Assembly: GCF_014837155.1 (NCBI RefSeq)
Contig: NZ_JACYHA010000004.1
Location: 248,001 to 312,000, forward strand
Length of the DNA stretch: 64,000 bases
DNA from: Litchfieldia stipae
Lineage (GTDB): Bacteria > Bacillota > Bacilli > Bacillales > Bacillaceae_L
Direction: 5' to 3'
Below, one piece after another: positions 43,742-51,449 of this stretch. The position numbers were made by a program, and so were the translations under genes. Under the pieces are notes generated by a model that had not been told where the DNA came from, did not search any database, and saw nothing but the letters and a program-made list of their open reading frames with translations. Positions within the stretch are counted from its first letter, which is position 1. Every line of letters begins with the position of its first letter.

Positions 43742-44209
43742 ATGAAAATAAGACTTGCAGAAGAAAAAGACATAAAGCAATTAGTCAGAATGAGATGGGA
43801 TTTTACGATTGAACATGATGAAAGCAATCAAGTTCGATATACTTCATTTGATGTGTTTGATAAAGAATGTAGAGAGTTTTTAGAGAATGCACTGAAAAGT
43901 GATCGATGGTTTATTTGGGTTGCAGAGGAAAATGAAGAAATTGTATCTCATATCTATATAGAATTAATACAAAAAGTACCCCGTCCTGGTAGGGTTACGT
44001 ATCCCTTTGCTTATATGACAAATGTGTATACGATTCAAGAATATAGAAACAAGGGGATTGGGAGCAGGTTACTTACTACGATAAATGAGTGGACGAAAGA
44101 AAATAAATATGAATTTGTGATTGTATGGCCAAGTGATGACAGCATTAAATATTATAAGAAAAATGGTTACAAGCATTGTACAGAACCGATGGAGTATTTT
44201 CCTTCTTGA
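43742..44209 (+). CDS. GNAT family N-acetyltransferase
   Basis: This 155-residue acetyltransferase has MKIRLAEEKDIKQLVRMRWD at the start, the acetyl-CoA loop EYRNKGIGSRLL and an ending SIKYYKKNGYKH. The start is ATG 43742 because AAGGAGG lies directly before it; the frame is open for 35 codons upstream with no site. It lies near the Clp_N-GNAT gene, but the intervening repeat suggests a separate unit. The substrate is unknown. Confidence 0.85.
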   Translation: MKIRLAEEKDIKQLVRMRWDFTIEHDESNQVRYTSFDVFDKECREFLENALKSDRWFIWVAEENEEIVSHIYIELIQKVPRPGRVTYPFAYMTNVYTIQEYRNKGIGSRLLTTINEWTKENKYEFVIVWPSDDSIKYYKKNGYKHCTEPMEYFPS

Positions 44210-44251
44210 GGCAAGGAGGGGGAGTTCTTATATTGCAAATTCAATTAATGC

Positions 44252-44278
44252 AGTATGAGAACCGTCCCCAATTAGCGA
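44252..44278 (-). repeat. REP-like element, single arm
   Basis: GTATGAGAACCGTCCCCAAT then TAGCG. On the minus strand its TAA is the stop codon of the DUF3888-type gene. Confidence 0.8.
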
Positions 44279-44670
44279 TTAAAGTACCACTCTAGTATTT
44301 CCTTTTTGTCTTTTGATGGGACGTGCTTATAATTAATTAGCTGTAGACCATCGTCATCCCGTTTAAAAGTTAGATAATCAGTTCCTATAATATTATGAGC
44401 ACCGATAAACGTTTCAATTTGAATGGTTATAACGAATTCTATATCGTTTTTCATTTTTAAATTTACTACCTTATGTTGCCAAGATTGAACACCATCGAAT
44501 TCGTAGTTCTCTTCAACCGCTTTATAGATATCCTCGAACATCAAAGAAACTAGCGCCTTCTCAAAAGGAGATTGGTCTTCATTTGTTGATTGTGAAGCTG
44601 CGGCTGCAGAACTTCCTGCTATGAATAATATCAGCATTGTGAGTAGGATATTTTTCTTCACTAAGTCCAC
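44272..44670 (-). CDS. DUF3888-like secreted protein
   Basis: This 132-residue protein has a signal peptide with a likely cleavage after SSAAA (about residue 25) and a small domain like DUF3888: FEDIYKAVEENYEF, VNLKMKNDIEFVITIQIETF and GAHNIIGTDYLTFKR. The ATG follows AAAAGGAGG. Its stop is formed by a REP-like repeat. Function is unknown. Exported, possibly at the cell surface. Confidence 0.75.
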   Translation of the reverse strand: MDLVKKNILLTMLILFIAGSSAAAASQSTNEDQSPFEKALVSLMFEDIYKAVEENYEFDGVQSWQHKVVNLKMKNDIEFVITIQIETFIGAHNIIGTDYLTFKRDDDGLQLINYKHVPSKDKKEILEWYFNR

Positions 44671-44708
44671 CTCCTTTTTTGTATATTACCCATAAATCTC
44701 ATAAACAA

Positions 44709-44770
44709 ATCGGGGACGGTTCTCACTCTGCCAAATGCGAATTGGCAAAGTGAGAACCGTCCCAAATTAG
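44709..44770. repeat. REP-like element, full hairpin
   Basis: GGGGACGGTTCTCACTCTGC and GGCAAAGTGAGAACCGTCCC with inner TGCCAA / TTGGCA. The inner arm here (CTCACT / AGTGAG) differs from other copies yet pairs. Confidence 0.9.
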
Positions 44771-44796
44771 GGAATGCTATGTTCGAGGTGTTGTCG

Positions 44797-45486
44797 ATGA
44801 AGAAATGCTATTTCTTGTTATTAGTGTTTTTCCTTTTGTCTACTAGAGCAGAGGCTAAGGTAGGTGAGTATAAGGTCGTTTCAGAGTTAGTTGATGAAAA
44901 TATAACGTTATATGCAAAGGAAATGGATGGCTTATACAGAGATTTTAAATTAGTTTTCAAAGGTCACCGTTATTCAAGACCTTTTTGGTTGAATGTGACA
45001 AATCCAACCTATGCCCCAGAATTATATTATCAAGACATCGACCAAGATAGAAAAAAGGAATTAATTATTGCGTTAACAAAAGGACATGGTACAGGTGTTA
45101 GAGACGAAGAGGTATATGTCTATAGATATACAAATGGATTGATTGAAGTTCTTGTTGATCACCCATTAGCAATTATTTATAAAAACACAAAGACAAAATT
45201 AACTACGAAAAAAGCTGAAATCATCATTAATGACAAAATTTCTACTGTAGAAACTAAATCACTTGATCCTTCACATTTATTTGAGGATATCGCTTTTGGT
45301 GGCATTCTTGATTACGCGGTAATTGATCAGAAACTAATGGTAAGAGTAAGTGCACAAATAACCCCCGCAGAGTTCATTGGTGATATTATTATTGTGTATG
45401 AATACAAAGATAAGATGTATCAAGCTAAAACAATTGAATTTATATCTCATGATAAAATGGAAGAAAATCCATTTTATGGACCGTAG
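44797..45486 (+). CDS. Hypothetical secreted protein with VCBS/FG-GAP-like segment
   Basis: This 229-residue protein has a signal peptide ending near STRAEA (about residue 19). The mature region contains YYQDIDQDRKKELIIALTKG, which resembles an FG-GAP/VCBS calcium-binding beta-propeller repeat (DxDxDxxxE). I do not recognise a named family. The start is ATG 44797 behind GAGGTG. It is alone between REP-like copies. Confidence 0.75.
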   Translation: MKKCYFLLLVFFLLSTRAEAKVGEYKVVSELVDENITLYAKEMDGLYRDFKLVFKGHRYSRPFWLNVTNPTYAPELYYQDIDQDRKKELIIALTKGHGTGVRDEEVYVYRYTNGLIEVLVDHPLAIIYKNTKTKLTTKKAEIIINDKISTVETKSLDPSHLFEDIAFGGILDYAVIDQKLMVRVSAQITPAEFIGDIIIVYEYKDKMYQAKTIEFISHDKMEENPFYGP

Positions 45487-45529
45487 TTAGGGACATATTT
45501 AACGTCTCCATTGTGAGATGAAATGTTAA

Positions 45530-45580
45530 AATGAGAACCGTCCCCAATTAGCCACAGTATGAGAGCCGCCCCAATTAGCT
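45530..45580 (+). repeat. REP-like elements, two tandem single arms (forward)
   Basis: ATGAGAACCGTCCCCAATTA then GCC, followed by a diverged second arm GTATGAGAGCCGCCCCAATT. Confidence 0.8.
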
Positions 45581-45676
45581 ACAAGATGGCAAAACCACCA
45601 TTGGTTCTGCGAATAACCTCTTTTTTGAATGGGTATTCTACCTAAGTAATCACAATAAAAGGAGGTTGAGTTATTC

Positions 45677-46531
45677 ATGTATTTTTATCGAGAAGATTTG
45701 ATTAATATGATTGTTCCTGATAAGCCAGACCCGGTTGCAGCTAAGGTGTTACAGGAGGCTTTGGGTGGGAGATTTGGTGAAATGCGGACGATGATGCAGT
45801 TCTTCTTCCAAAGTTCTAATTTCCGCGGAAAACAGAAACAGTACCGTGATTTAATTAGAGGTGTATTTCTAGAAGAAATTAGCCATGTGGAATTAGTGCA
45901 AACCACGATTAACCAACTATTAAATGGTTCTGGAGAAGATGCGGTTGGTTCTGAAGGTCCTTCAGGTGCGCCACTTGAGGATGCCATTAAAGATGCAAAC
46001 CCACACCACTTTATCATGGGGGCTCAATCTTCATTACCGGTAGATGCGGCTGGAAATCCGTGGAATGGAAACTATGTGTACAGTCATGGTAATTTAATCA
46101 GCGATTTATTGGACAACCTCGTTTTAGAATCAACCGGTGTCCTTCAAAAATCACGTATTTATGAGATGAGTTCAAATAAGACCTTCAGAGAAACATTAGC
46201 TTTCTTAATTGTAAGAGATAACGCACACCAGAATGCATTTGCAAAAGCGTTGGAAACATTAGGAGTAGATTGGGCAAAACTTTTCCCAGTCCCAAATTAT
46301 GATATTAATAAATATCCAGAATGTCGTAAATATGTCGAAATGGGATTCCATAATGCTCAATTTAATTTCAGATTAGATGAAACTTTAATGGGCCAAATCT
46401 TCCAAGGTGAAACTCCAAGTCGTAATGATGGCACGCTTCAAGTGGTTCCACCACCAAAAGGGTATCCTGTACCAGAACTTCCAGAAATGCCTAACGAACA
46501 CAGCCCTGGGTTACATGATTTAGATAAATAA
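45677..46531 (+). CDS. Manganese catalase
   Basis: This 284-residue protein is a dimanganese catalase. It has the metal-site residues in order: Glu35, the EExxHxE block EEISHVE (66-72), a Glu in LVLESTG and a His in VRDNAHQ. It would break down hydrogen peroxide in the cytoplasm or spore. Related Bacillus proteins include YjqC/YdbD and CotJC. A terminator follows directly. A GGAGG site precedes the ATG. Confidence 0.9.
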   Translation: MYFYREDLINMIVPDKPDPVAAKVLQEALGGRFGEMRTMMQFFFQSSNFRGKQKQYRDLIRGVFLEEISHVELVQTTINQLLNGSGEDAVGSEGPSGAPLEDAIKDANPHHFIMGAQSSLPVDAAGNPWNGNYVYSHGNLISDLLDNLVLESTGVLQKSRIYEMSSNKTFRETLAFLIVRDNAHQNAFAKALETLGVDWAKLFPVPNYDINKYPECRKYVEMGFHNAQFNFRLDETLMGQIFQGETPSRNDGTLQVVPPPKGYPVPELPEMPNEHSPGLHDLDK

Positions 46532-46542
46532 GTACTAGGAGT

Positions 46543-46572
46543 AGAAGCGATCATTTGACGCTTCTTTTTTCG
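46543..46572 (+). terminator. Rho-independent terminator after the catalase
   Basis: AGAAGCG and CGCTTCT arms around a 9-base loop, then TTTTTT. Confidence 0.8.
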
Positions 46573-46714
46573 TGGGATCATTTAATTGCTTCTTTTTAAA
46601 ATTTACTTACATAATTATAATTTAAGATGTTTTTGCACAAATCTTAGAAATAGAACGGTTCACAAGTTCCACATTGGAAGGGGGATAGCGTAATAAAGAG
46701 TAATACATCATGAT

Positions 46715-46742
46715 TTGACATAGTAAAGGAACAGATTATAAT
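46715..46742 (+). promoter_or_regulatory. Consensus sigma-A promoter
   Basis: Perfect TTGACA (46715-46720), 16-base spacer, perfect TATAAT (46737-46742). The Zur-like operator begins two bases later, so repressor would cover the start point. Confidence 0.85.
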
Positions 46743-46743
46743 C

Positions 46744-46774
46744 CATATAAATCGTAACCATTATGATTTATATG
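46744..46774. promoter_or_regulatory. Zur-like operator
   Basis: A 31-base near-perfect palindrome: 14-base arms with one mismatch around CCA. The central ATCGTAACCATTATGAT fits the Bacillus Zur box. It controls the small gene at 46837. Confidence 0.8.
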
Positions 46775-46836
46775 AGCGAATGTAGATCCCAATAAGTCGT
46801 AGCTTAAAATTAGATGAAGAAAAAAGGGTGGTTGTG

Positions 46837-47187
46837 ATGGTAAATGATAAAATGATGGATATATTTGTTAAAAGTATCGTAGCTTCCCTTCCTGACAAGA
46901 AGAGAGTGGTATATCAATTTATTGAGAGTATTGAGGAAAGCTTGGCACAGCAATCTGAGACAAAGGAGCAGTTTTTAACTTTTCTTAAAGAGCATTCTCC
47001 ACACCTTCAAGCAGCCAACCGCTTTTCTATGACAATTGAAGAGACTGTAAATCTTATGCATCAGATTGAAGATGAAATTAACTTGAAACTAGAAGAGAAA
47101 CTAAGGAGGTACCAATGGATTGACTGCACTGATAAATTAAATAAAAATGATAATAGAGATATCAAGCATTACGTCATCATTTCATAA
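46837..47187 (+). CDS. Unknown Zur-controlled small protein
   Basis: This is a 116-residue soluble, mostly helical protein with no motif I recognise and no signal peptide. It starts at ATG 46837 behind AAAAGGGTGG. A consensus promoter covered by a Zur-like palindrome lies 60-120 bases upstream, so it is probably strongly induced by zinc starvation. It converges on the SufU/COG0523 operon, also Zur-linked. Cys and His are few (one Cys, four His), so it is not an obvious zinc binder. Function unknown. Confidence 0.75.
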   Translation: MVNDKMMDIFVKSIVASLPDKKRVVYQFIESIEESLAQQSETKEQFLTFLKEHSPHLQAANRFSMTIEETVNLMHQIEDEINLKLEEKLRRYQWIDCTDKLNKNDNRDIKHYVIIS

Positions 47188-47218
47188 AAGCTGTTTCTTC
47201 AATTGAAGCAGCTTTTAT
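47186..47218. terminator. Bidirectional terminator
   Basis: AAAAGCTGTTTC and GAAGCAGCTTTT arms around a 7-base loop between convergent genes. Confidence 0.8.
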
Positions 47219-47229
47219 GAACTATTAAA

Positions 47230-47670
47230 TTAGGAAAAATGGTAATCTTCTTCATCAGATAATAATTTATCTAAAGCTTGCCATGTCATGAGTGCACAAT
47301 TATGTCTTGCTTTTAAGTTATGAACTCCTTGTAAAGACCAGCTATCTCCTAAGTCGACTTCTTCTGTGATTGTTCCATTTTGAATTAATTCCTCCATTGC
47401 TTTTCGTAGGGCAGTAATTTCTGTTAATGTTTTGTTTGTTATTAGTTCGGTCATCATGGAGGCAGAGGCCATACTAATACTACAGCCTTCACCAATGAAG
47501 GCTGCATGTTGGACTAGGTCCTGTTCAAGGTGCAAAAATAATGTCATGATATCACCACAAGTAGGGTTTTTGTAATGAACTTTACGAATATGGTCTCCCT
47601 TTAATTCCTCAAAATTTCTCTTTTGTCTATAATGATCCATAATCACTTGCCTATACAGATGATCGAGCAT
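47230..47670 (-). CDS. SufU-like zinc-dependent sulfurtransferase/scaffold paralogue
   Basis: This 146-residue protein matches SufU closely: LYRQVIMDHYRQKRN, NPTCGD (Cys38, Asp40), GEGCSISMASASMM (Cys63) and RHNCALMTW (Cys125). These four residues bind zinc in B. subtilis SufU, which takes sulfur from SufS. Here it is the last gene of a Zur-linked operon rather than part of a suf cluster, so it is probably a second SufU used in zinc starvation. The start is ATG 47670 behind AAGGGG-type sequence. No SufS, SufC, SufD or SufB is nearby. Confidence 0.85.
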   Translation of the reverse strand: MLDHLYRQVIMDHYRQKRNFEELKGDHIRKVHYKNPTCGDIMTLFLHLEQDLVQHAAFIGEGCSISMASASMMTELITNKTLTEITALRKAMEELIQNGTITEEVDLGDSWSLQGVHNLKARHNCALMTWQALDKLLSDEEDYHFS

Positions 47671-47734
47671 AGTTGCACATTTCCCCTTTCATTACGTCCA
47701 AAAGCTCATTTTAAGTATCGAATATTTAGAAGGG

Positions 47735-48723
47735 TTAGTTTGCGATACAGTTTTTAAATTGTTTCTCCAACTCATCTTTCTTTAAGTCTTTCCCTATGAA
47801 AACAAGTTCGCTCAACCTAGATTCATTTTCTTTCCATTTTCGATCTGGGGTACCTGAAAACAACATATGAAGACCTTGGAAGACAATACGTTGTTCCATT
47901 CCTTTAATATGAAGAATGCCTTTGTACCGTAATAAATCTTCTCCTTTTTCCCGTACGAGGTAACTCATCCAATGATCTACTTTTTCTAAATCAAGTGGCT
48001 TCTCTTCTCGGAAAGCAACAGAGGATACCTTATCATCATGATGATGATGGTGATGATCTTCTAGAAAGTGTGGCTCGATTTCGAGTTTGCGATTCACATC
48101 AAATGTATTGATGCCCAATATGTCTAAAACCGCACATTACAGTTTTGAGCATGAATTCTCTTTGCCGCCGGATTCATATTGATGATTCTTTTCTCCAGAG
48201 AGTTCAGGTCATCTTCTGACACAAGATCTGTTTTATTTAAGATAATGACATCAGCAAATGCAATCTGCTCTTGAGCCTCATCATGGATATCAAGGTGTTT
48301 GATGACATGTTTGCTGTCTACTACGGTAAGAATACTATCTACATAAAACATTTCTGATAGTAACTCATCCATAAAAAATGTTTGAGCAACAGGTGCTGGA
48401 TCAGCGAGACCTGTCGTTTCAATTAATACACGATCAAATTTGACGTTCCCTTGCTCCATTGAAAACACAAGAGTTCTCAGAATACGAATTAAATCACCTC
48501 GAACCGTACAGCAGATGCACCCATTGTTCATTTCCAATATTTCCTCATCTGCATCAACGACTAATTGATTGTCAATCCCAACTTCACCATACTCATTAAC
48601 AATTACTGCAACCTTTTGATGATGTTTTTCTGTTAGAATCCGATTTAATAGGGTTGTTTTCCCTGCACCTAAATATCCAGTAAGAATCGTAACGGGAATT
48701 TTGTTTGAGTTTATCATTGTCAT
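47735..48723 (-). pseudogene. COG0523 (CobW/YciC/ZigA-type) GTPase, frameshifted
   Basis: The protein is a zinc-linked COG0523 GTPase with Walker [10 protein letters not shown] (16-24), NEYGEVGID, the metal motif CICC (Cys69, Cys71, Cys72) and a His-rich stretch (six consecutive His) in the second half. The 5' part (48723 to 48124) ends [11 protein letters not shown]-stop; the 3' part (48118 to 47735) continues with GINTFDVNRKLEIEPH in another frame. One base missing from a short T-run at about 48121-48125 explains this. The gene may be recently inactivated, or the sequence may have an error. It is the middle gene of the Zur-linked operon and likely delivers or stores zinc. Confidence 0.85.
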
Positions 48724-48736
48724 TCTGCTCCTTCAT

Positions 48737-49129
48737 TTACATGATTTTTGATACTTTGATTACTTTTTCTTTGTCTTTACTTATTCCGGTGGCAACTCCG
48801 TTTGCACGTTCAAAACCTTGCCCACAGAAGGTATGACTTACTTTGACAGTGTAGTCTATATCGTTTAGTAATGAATCGATAAAAGGAGCGGCATCATCAG
48901 GGGTTAAATCCTTATACCATGTTCCTTTTGGATAGTCGATGACAACACACTTATCTAGGCATCTTCCATTACAACGAGTCCGAGTTGTGTGAATAGTCTC
49001 ATCTACTCCACGAGCGGAGATTTCTTTTCGAAGTGCTTGCGTGAGTTCCTCAGCCCCTACTTTATTGCAGCTACTTCCATTACAAATGAGAACGTGATGC
49101 TCTGTTTTTCCTAAATCCCATGTAGCCAT
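48737..49129 (-). CDS. Thioredoxin-like [2Fe-2S] ferredoxin domain protein
   Basis: This 130-residue protein has the thioredoxin-like ferredoxin cysteine pattern: Cys16 and Cys21 in ICNGSSC, and Cys53, Cys57 and Cys61 in RCNGRCLDKC, plus a later Cys. It is the first gene of an operon with the COG0523 GTPase and SufU paralogue, 13 bases before the GTPase. A Zur-like operator lies just upstream of its start. It may carry electrons or a labile cluster for the SufU step (inference). Confidence 0.85.
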   Translation of the reverse strand: MATWDLGKTEHHVLICNGSSCNKVGAEELTQALRKEISARGVDETIHTTRTRCNGRCLDKCVVIDYPKGTWYKDLTPDDAAPFIDSLLNDIDYTVKVSHTFCGQGFERANGVATGISKDKEKVIKVSKIM

Positions 49130-49147
49130 AATTAATTCCCCTCCACT

Positions 49148-49168
49148 AAATCAAAATCATTACGATTT
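49148..49168 (-). promoter_or_regulatory. Zur-like operator of the ferredoxin-GTPase-SufU operon
   Basis: The right half ATTACGATTT is a perfect Zur half-site; the left half has two mismatches. It lies 19 bases before the ferredoxin gene start. Confidence 0.65.
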
Positions 49169-49222
49169 GCAATCGATAATTGTTTTATAGTTTTCTTTCT
49201 CAAAGAAGTGTCTAAAAAAAGA

Positions 49223-49492
49223 TTACCAACTAGATTTCTTGATACCTGGAAGTTGGCCTTTATGTGCCAACTCTCGGAAGGCAATTCTAGACATATTAAA
49301 TTTTCTCATGTAGCCTCTAGGTCTTCCTGTTAGTTCACAACGATTATGTAAACGAGTAGGGGAGGAATCCCGCGGTAATTTGCGTAATGCTTCATAATCA
49401 CCTTTTGCTTTTAACTCCATTCTTAATGCAGCATATTTCTCAACCATTTCTTGACGTTGTTTTGCTTTTGCTACTTTTGATTTTTTTGCCAT
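49223..49492 (-). CDS. rpsN: Ribosomal protein S14, zinc-independent form
   Basis: This 89-residue S14 ends with the conserved [20 protein letters not shown] and [19 protein letters not shown]. It has one Cys and lacks the CxxC...CxxC zinc ribbon, so it is the C-minus paralogue that replaces the zinc-containing S14 when zinc is short. A very good Zur-like operator lies 32 bases upstream, as for rpsN2 of B. subtilis. It is a single-gene unit. Confidence 0.93.
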   Translation of the reverse strand: MAKKSKVAKAKQRQEMVEKYAALRMELKAKGDYEALRKLPRDSSPTRLHNRCELTGRPRGYMRKFNMSRIAFRELAHKGQLPGIKKSSW

Positions 49493-49523
49493 TAATACTC
49501 TCCTTTGTTTATTTTCTTTATTT

Positions 49524-49544
49524 AAAACGTAATCATTACGATTT
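49524..49544 (-). promoter_or_regulatory. Zur-like operator of rpsN
   Basis: CGTAATCATTACG is a perfect palindromic core of the Zur box, inside a 21-base match with A/T flanks. Confidence 0.8.
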
Positions 49545-49590
49545 ATAATTTCATTCTAGCTCTTTTTAATTTTAAAAGCAAACATAGTGA

Positions 49591-49624
49591 ATCAGGGACG
49601 GTTCTTACACTGCCCAATTTGCCC
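49591..49624. repeat. REP-like element, single arm (reverse)
   Basis: AGGGACGGTTCTTACACTGC then CCAATTTGCC. Last clear copy of the family towards the right end. Confidence 0.75.
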
Positions 49625-49700
49625 AAGGTGTTCACAATTTTCATCGTTTAATCAACACAAATGAATGATAGAATAAAATGGAAAATAAGGGGGGGACAGT

Positions 49701-49889
49701 GTGAAACAAAAATTAACGAAATCATCAACTGATAAGTCTATTTCTGGAGTTTGTGGAGGGATTGCTGAATTTTTCGGTATTTCATCCTTGGCAGTCAGAC
49801 TTATTTTTATTTTTTTACCTGCTAACGTCCTTATATATTTGATTCTTGTCAATACGATGCATGACAGACCACGATCAAGCTTGTATTGA
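49701..49889 (+). CDS. PspC domain small membrane protein
   Basis: This 62-residue protein is a minimal PspC domain: KSSTDKSISGVCGGIAEFFG followed by one membrane helix (LAVRLIFIFLPANVLIYLIL). It starts at GTG 49701 behind AAGGGGGGG. PspC proteins act in envelope stress. It is alone and has an opposite-strand small gene after it. Confidence 0.85.
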   Translation: MKQKLTKSSTDKSISGVCGGIAEFFGISSLAVRLIFIFLPANVLIYLILVNTMHDRPRSSLY

Positions 49890-49911
49890 ACTTGAGGAAC
49901 GTCCCCGAGTG

Positions 49912-50088
49912 TTACTTCCCACGCTTTTTCTTCTTCTTATCTAACCGCGGTCTGCCTTCTTTTTCAAGTCGATCATTAAGCTCTTGCCATGATTTTTCTA
50001 CTGCTCGTTCATGTTCAATTTTAAAGATTATAAAATCGAACAGAAATGTTGCTACTAAGCTGACTAAAGCAATCCAAATGATGGTCAT
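49912..50088 (-). CDS. Small single-pass membrane protein (58 aa)
   Basis: This 58-residue frame begins ATG 50088, with a perfect GGAGG nearby upstream, and encodes MTIIWIALVSLVATFLFDFI followed by a charged tail rich in Lys (ending KKKKKRGK). The layout is one membrane helix and a basic cytoplasmic tail. The strong ribosome binding site and clear codon pattern support a real gene. I do not recognise the family. Confidence 0.7.
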   Translation of the reverse strand: MTIIWIALVSLVATFLFDFIIFKIEHERAVEKSWQELNDRLEKEGRPRLDKKKKKRGK

Positions 50089-50208
50089 ATGGTAACCTCC
50101 AATGTGTTTGTGGATACAGATAAATTACGATTATTTTGTTCGAATGCTGATAAAGTATTCTCGTGGTCCTCCGAATCAAGAGGAACAGGCTCTCATGGGC
50201 TATGACAA

Positions 50209-50245
50209 CACAGTCAAAAAAAACTCAGCACCATAACCTGAGTAC
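50209..50245. terminator. Possible terminator
   Basis: ACTCAG and CTGAGT flank a 9-base loop with an A-run before it, so it would act on the minus strand. No minus-strand gene ends there, so its role is unclear. Confidence 0.4.
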
Positions 50246-50361
50246 TCACTCTGTCTTTTTATTTACAAAAATATACATCAATAAATCCTAAAATGATAAA
50301 ATCAAAGTACACATGAAGTACCACAGGAACTGTCCAAAGCCAATGAAAGGAGCCCAAAACC

Positions 50362-51368
50362 ATGCCATTAGAAATCATCCGTAACGATCTTACAAAAATG
50401 AAGGTAGATGCGATTGTAAATGCTGCCAATCAGAAGTTGAAAATGGGTGGCGGTGTTTGTGGTGCTATCTTCCGAGCTGCTGGTGTAAATGAGCTGCAGC
50501 ATGCATGCGATGAGATAGGTGAATGCCCAGTGGGACAAGCTGTCATCACCGATGGATTTAACTTACCGGCAACATACATTATTCATACAGTAGGACCGAT
50601 TTGGAAAGATGGCTCATACAAGGAAGCAGAGCAGTTAAGGAATTCGTATGATCATTCTCTCGAGCTAGCAAAAAAATATCAATGTGAATCAATCGCATTT
50701 CCGTTGATTTCGACTGGTATCTACGGCTATCCGAAAGAAGAGGCATTACATATTGCAGTTTCAACTATTAGTTCATTTTTATTACAGCATGACATGCTTG
50801 TTTATTTAGTTGTGTTTGATCAATCATCCTTCGGGTTAAGTAAAAAGCTATTCACATCAATAGATGAATATATTGATGAGCATTATGTTGAGGAAGTAGA
50901 ATTCACATTTCAACGTCGCAAAGAGCGTTTTGCCATGGAGCAACTACAAGAAATTGAGTCGACATGGGCCGATGAAAAACAGAGTGAAGTCATTACAAAT
51001 GATAGTTTAATGCATCTGATAGCGGCTCTGGATGAGTCCTTTTCAACACGCTTGCTGCATTAAATGATGAAAAAGAAATGACGGATGTGGAGACATATAA
51101 AAGGGCAAATCTTGATCGACGTTTGTTTTCAAAGATACGAAATGATATGGAGTACACGCCCAAAAAGAAAACCGCTCTAGCCTTTGCGATTGCTTTAAAA
51201 TTAGATGTGGATGAAACAAACGAATTGCTATCGTCTGCAGGATATACCTTGTCACATAGTAGTAAATTCGATATCATCATTGAGTTTTTTATCAATCAAG
51301 GAAACTATAATATTCACGAAATTAACGAAGCTTTATTTGCTTATGAACAACCTTTACTTGGTGCTTAA
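50362..51368 (+). pseudogene. Macrodomain protein with C-terminal HTH, frameshifted
   Basis: Residues 1-165 form a macrodomain (MKVDAIVNAANQKLKMGGGV, PLISTGIYGYP), which binds ADP-ribose and may remove it from targets. The reading frame 50362-51063 ends at a TAA after STRLLH. A second frame, 51078-51368, continues at once with [20 protein letters not shown] and [20 protein letters not shown], a helix-turn-helix-like region. The DNA upstream of 51078 in that frame reads [12 protein letters not shown], so a one-base loss near 51056 splits what was one protein of about 335 residues. It is followed by a von Willebrand A gene. Both parts could still be made as separate chains. Confidence 0.8.
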
Positions 51369-51370
51369 AA

Positions 51371-51388
51371 TGTCGCTTTCAAAGCGAC
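51371..51388. other. Short hairpin between the macrodomain and vWA genes
   Basis: GTCGCTTT and AAAGCGAC surround one base; there is no T-run, so it is not a typical terminator. Confidence 0.4.
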
Positions 51389-51449
51389 CATGACCAGTTG
51401 AAATCTTGGTATCCTACACTTAATCAAACGATGAGTGGAGGAAATAAAA

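Noticed and set aside
30836-44770. REP-like hairpins as ordinary rho-independent terminators
   Set aside because: No T-run follows the stems and many lie in promoter or leader regions, though they might still affect RNA stability.
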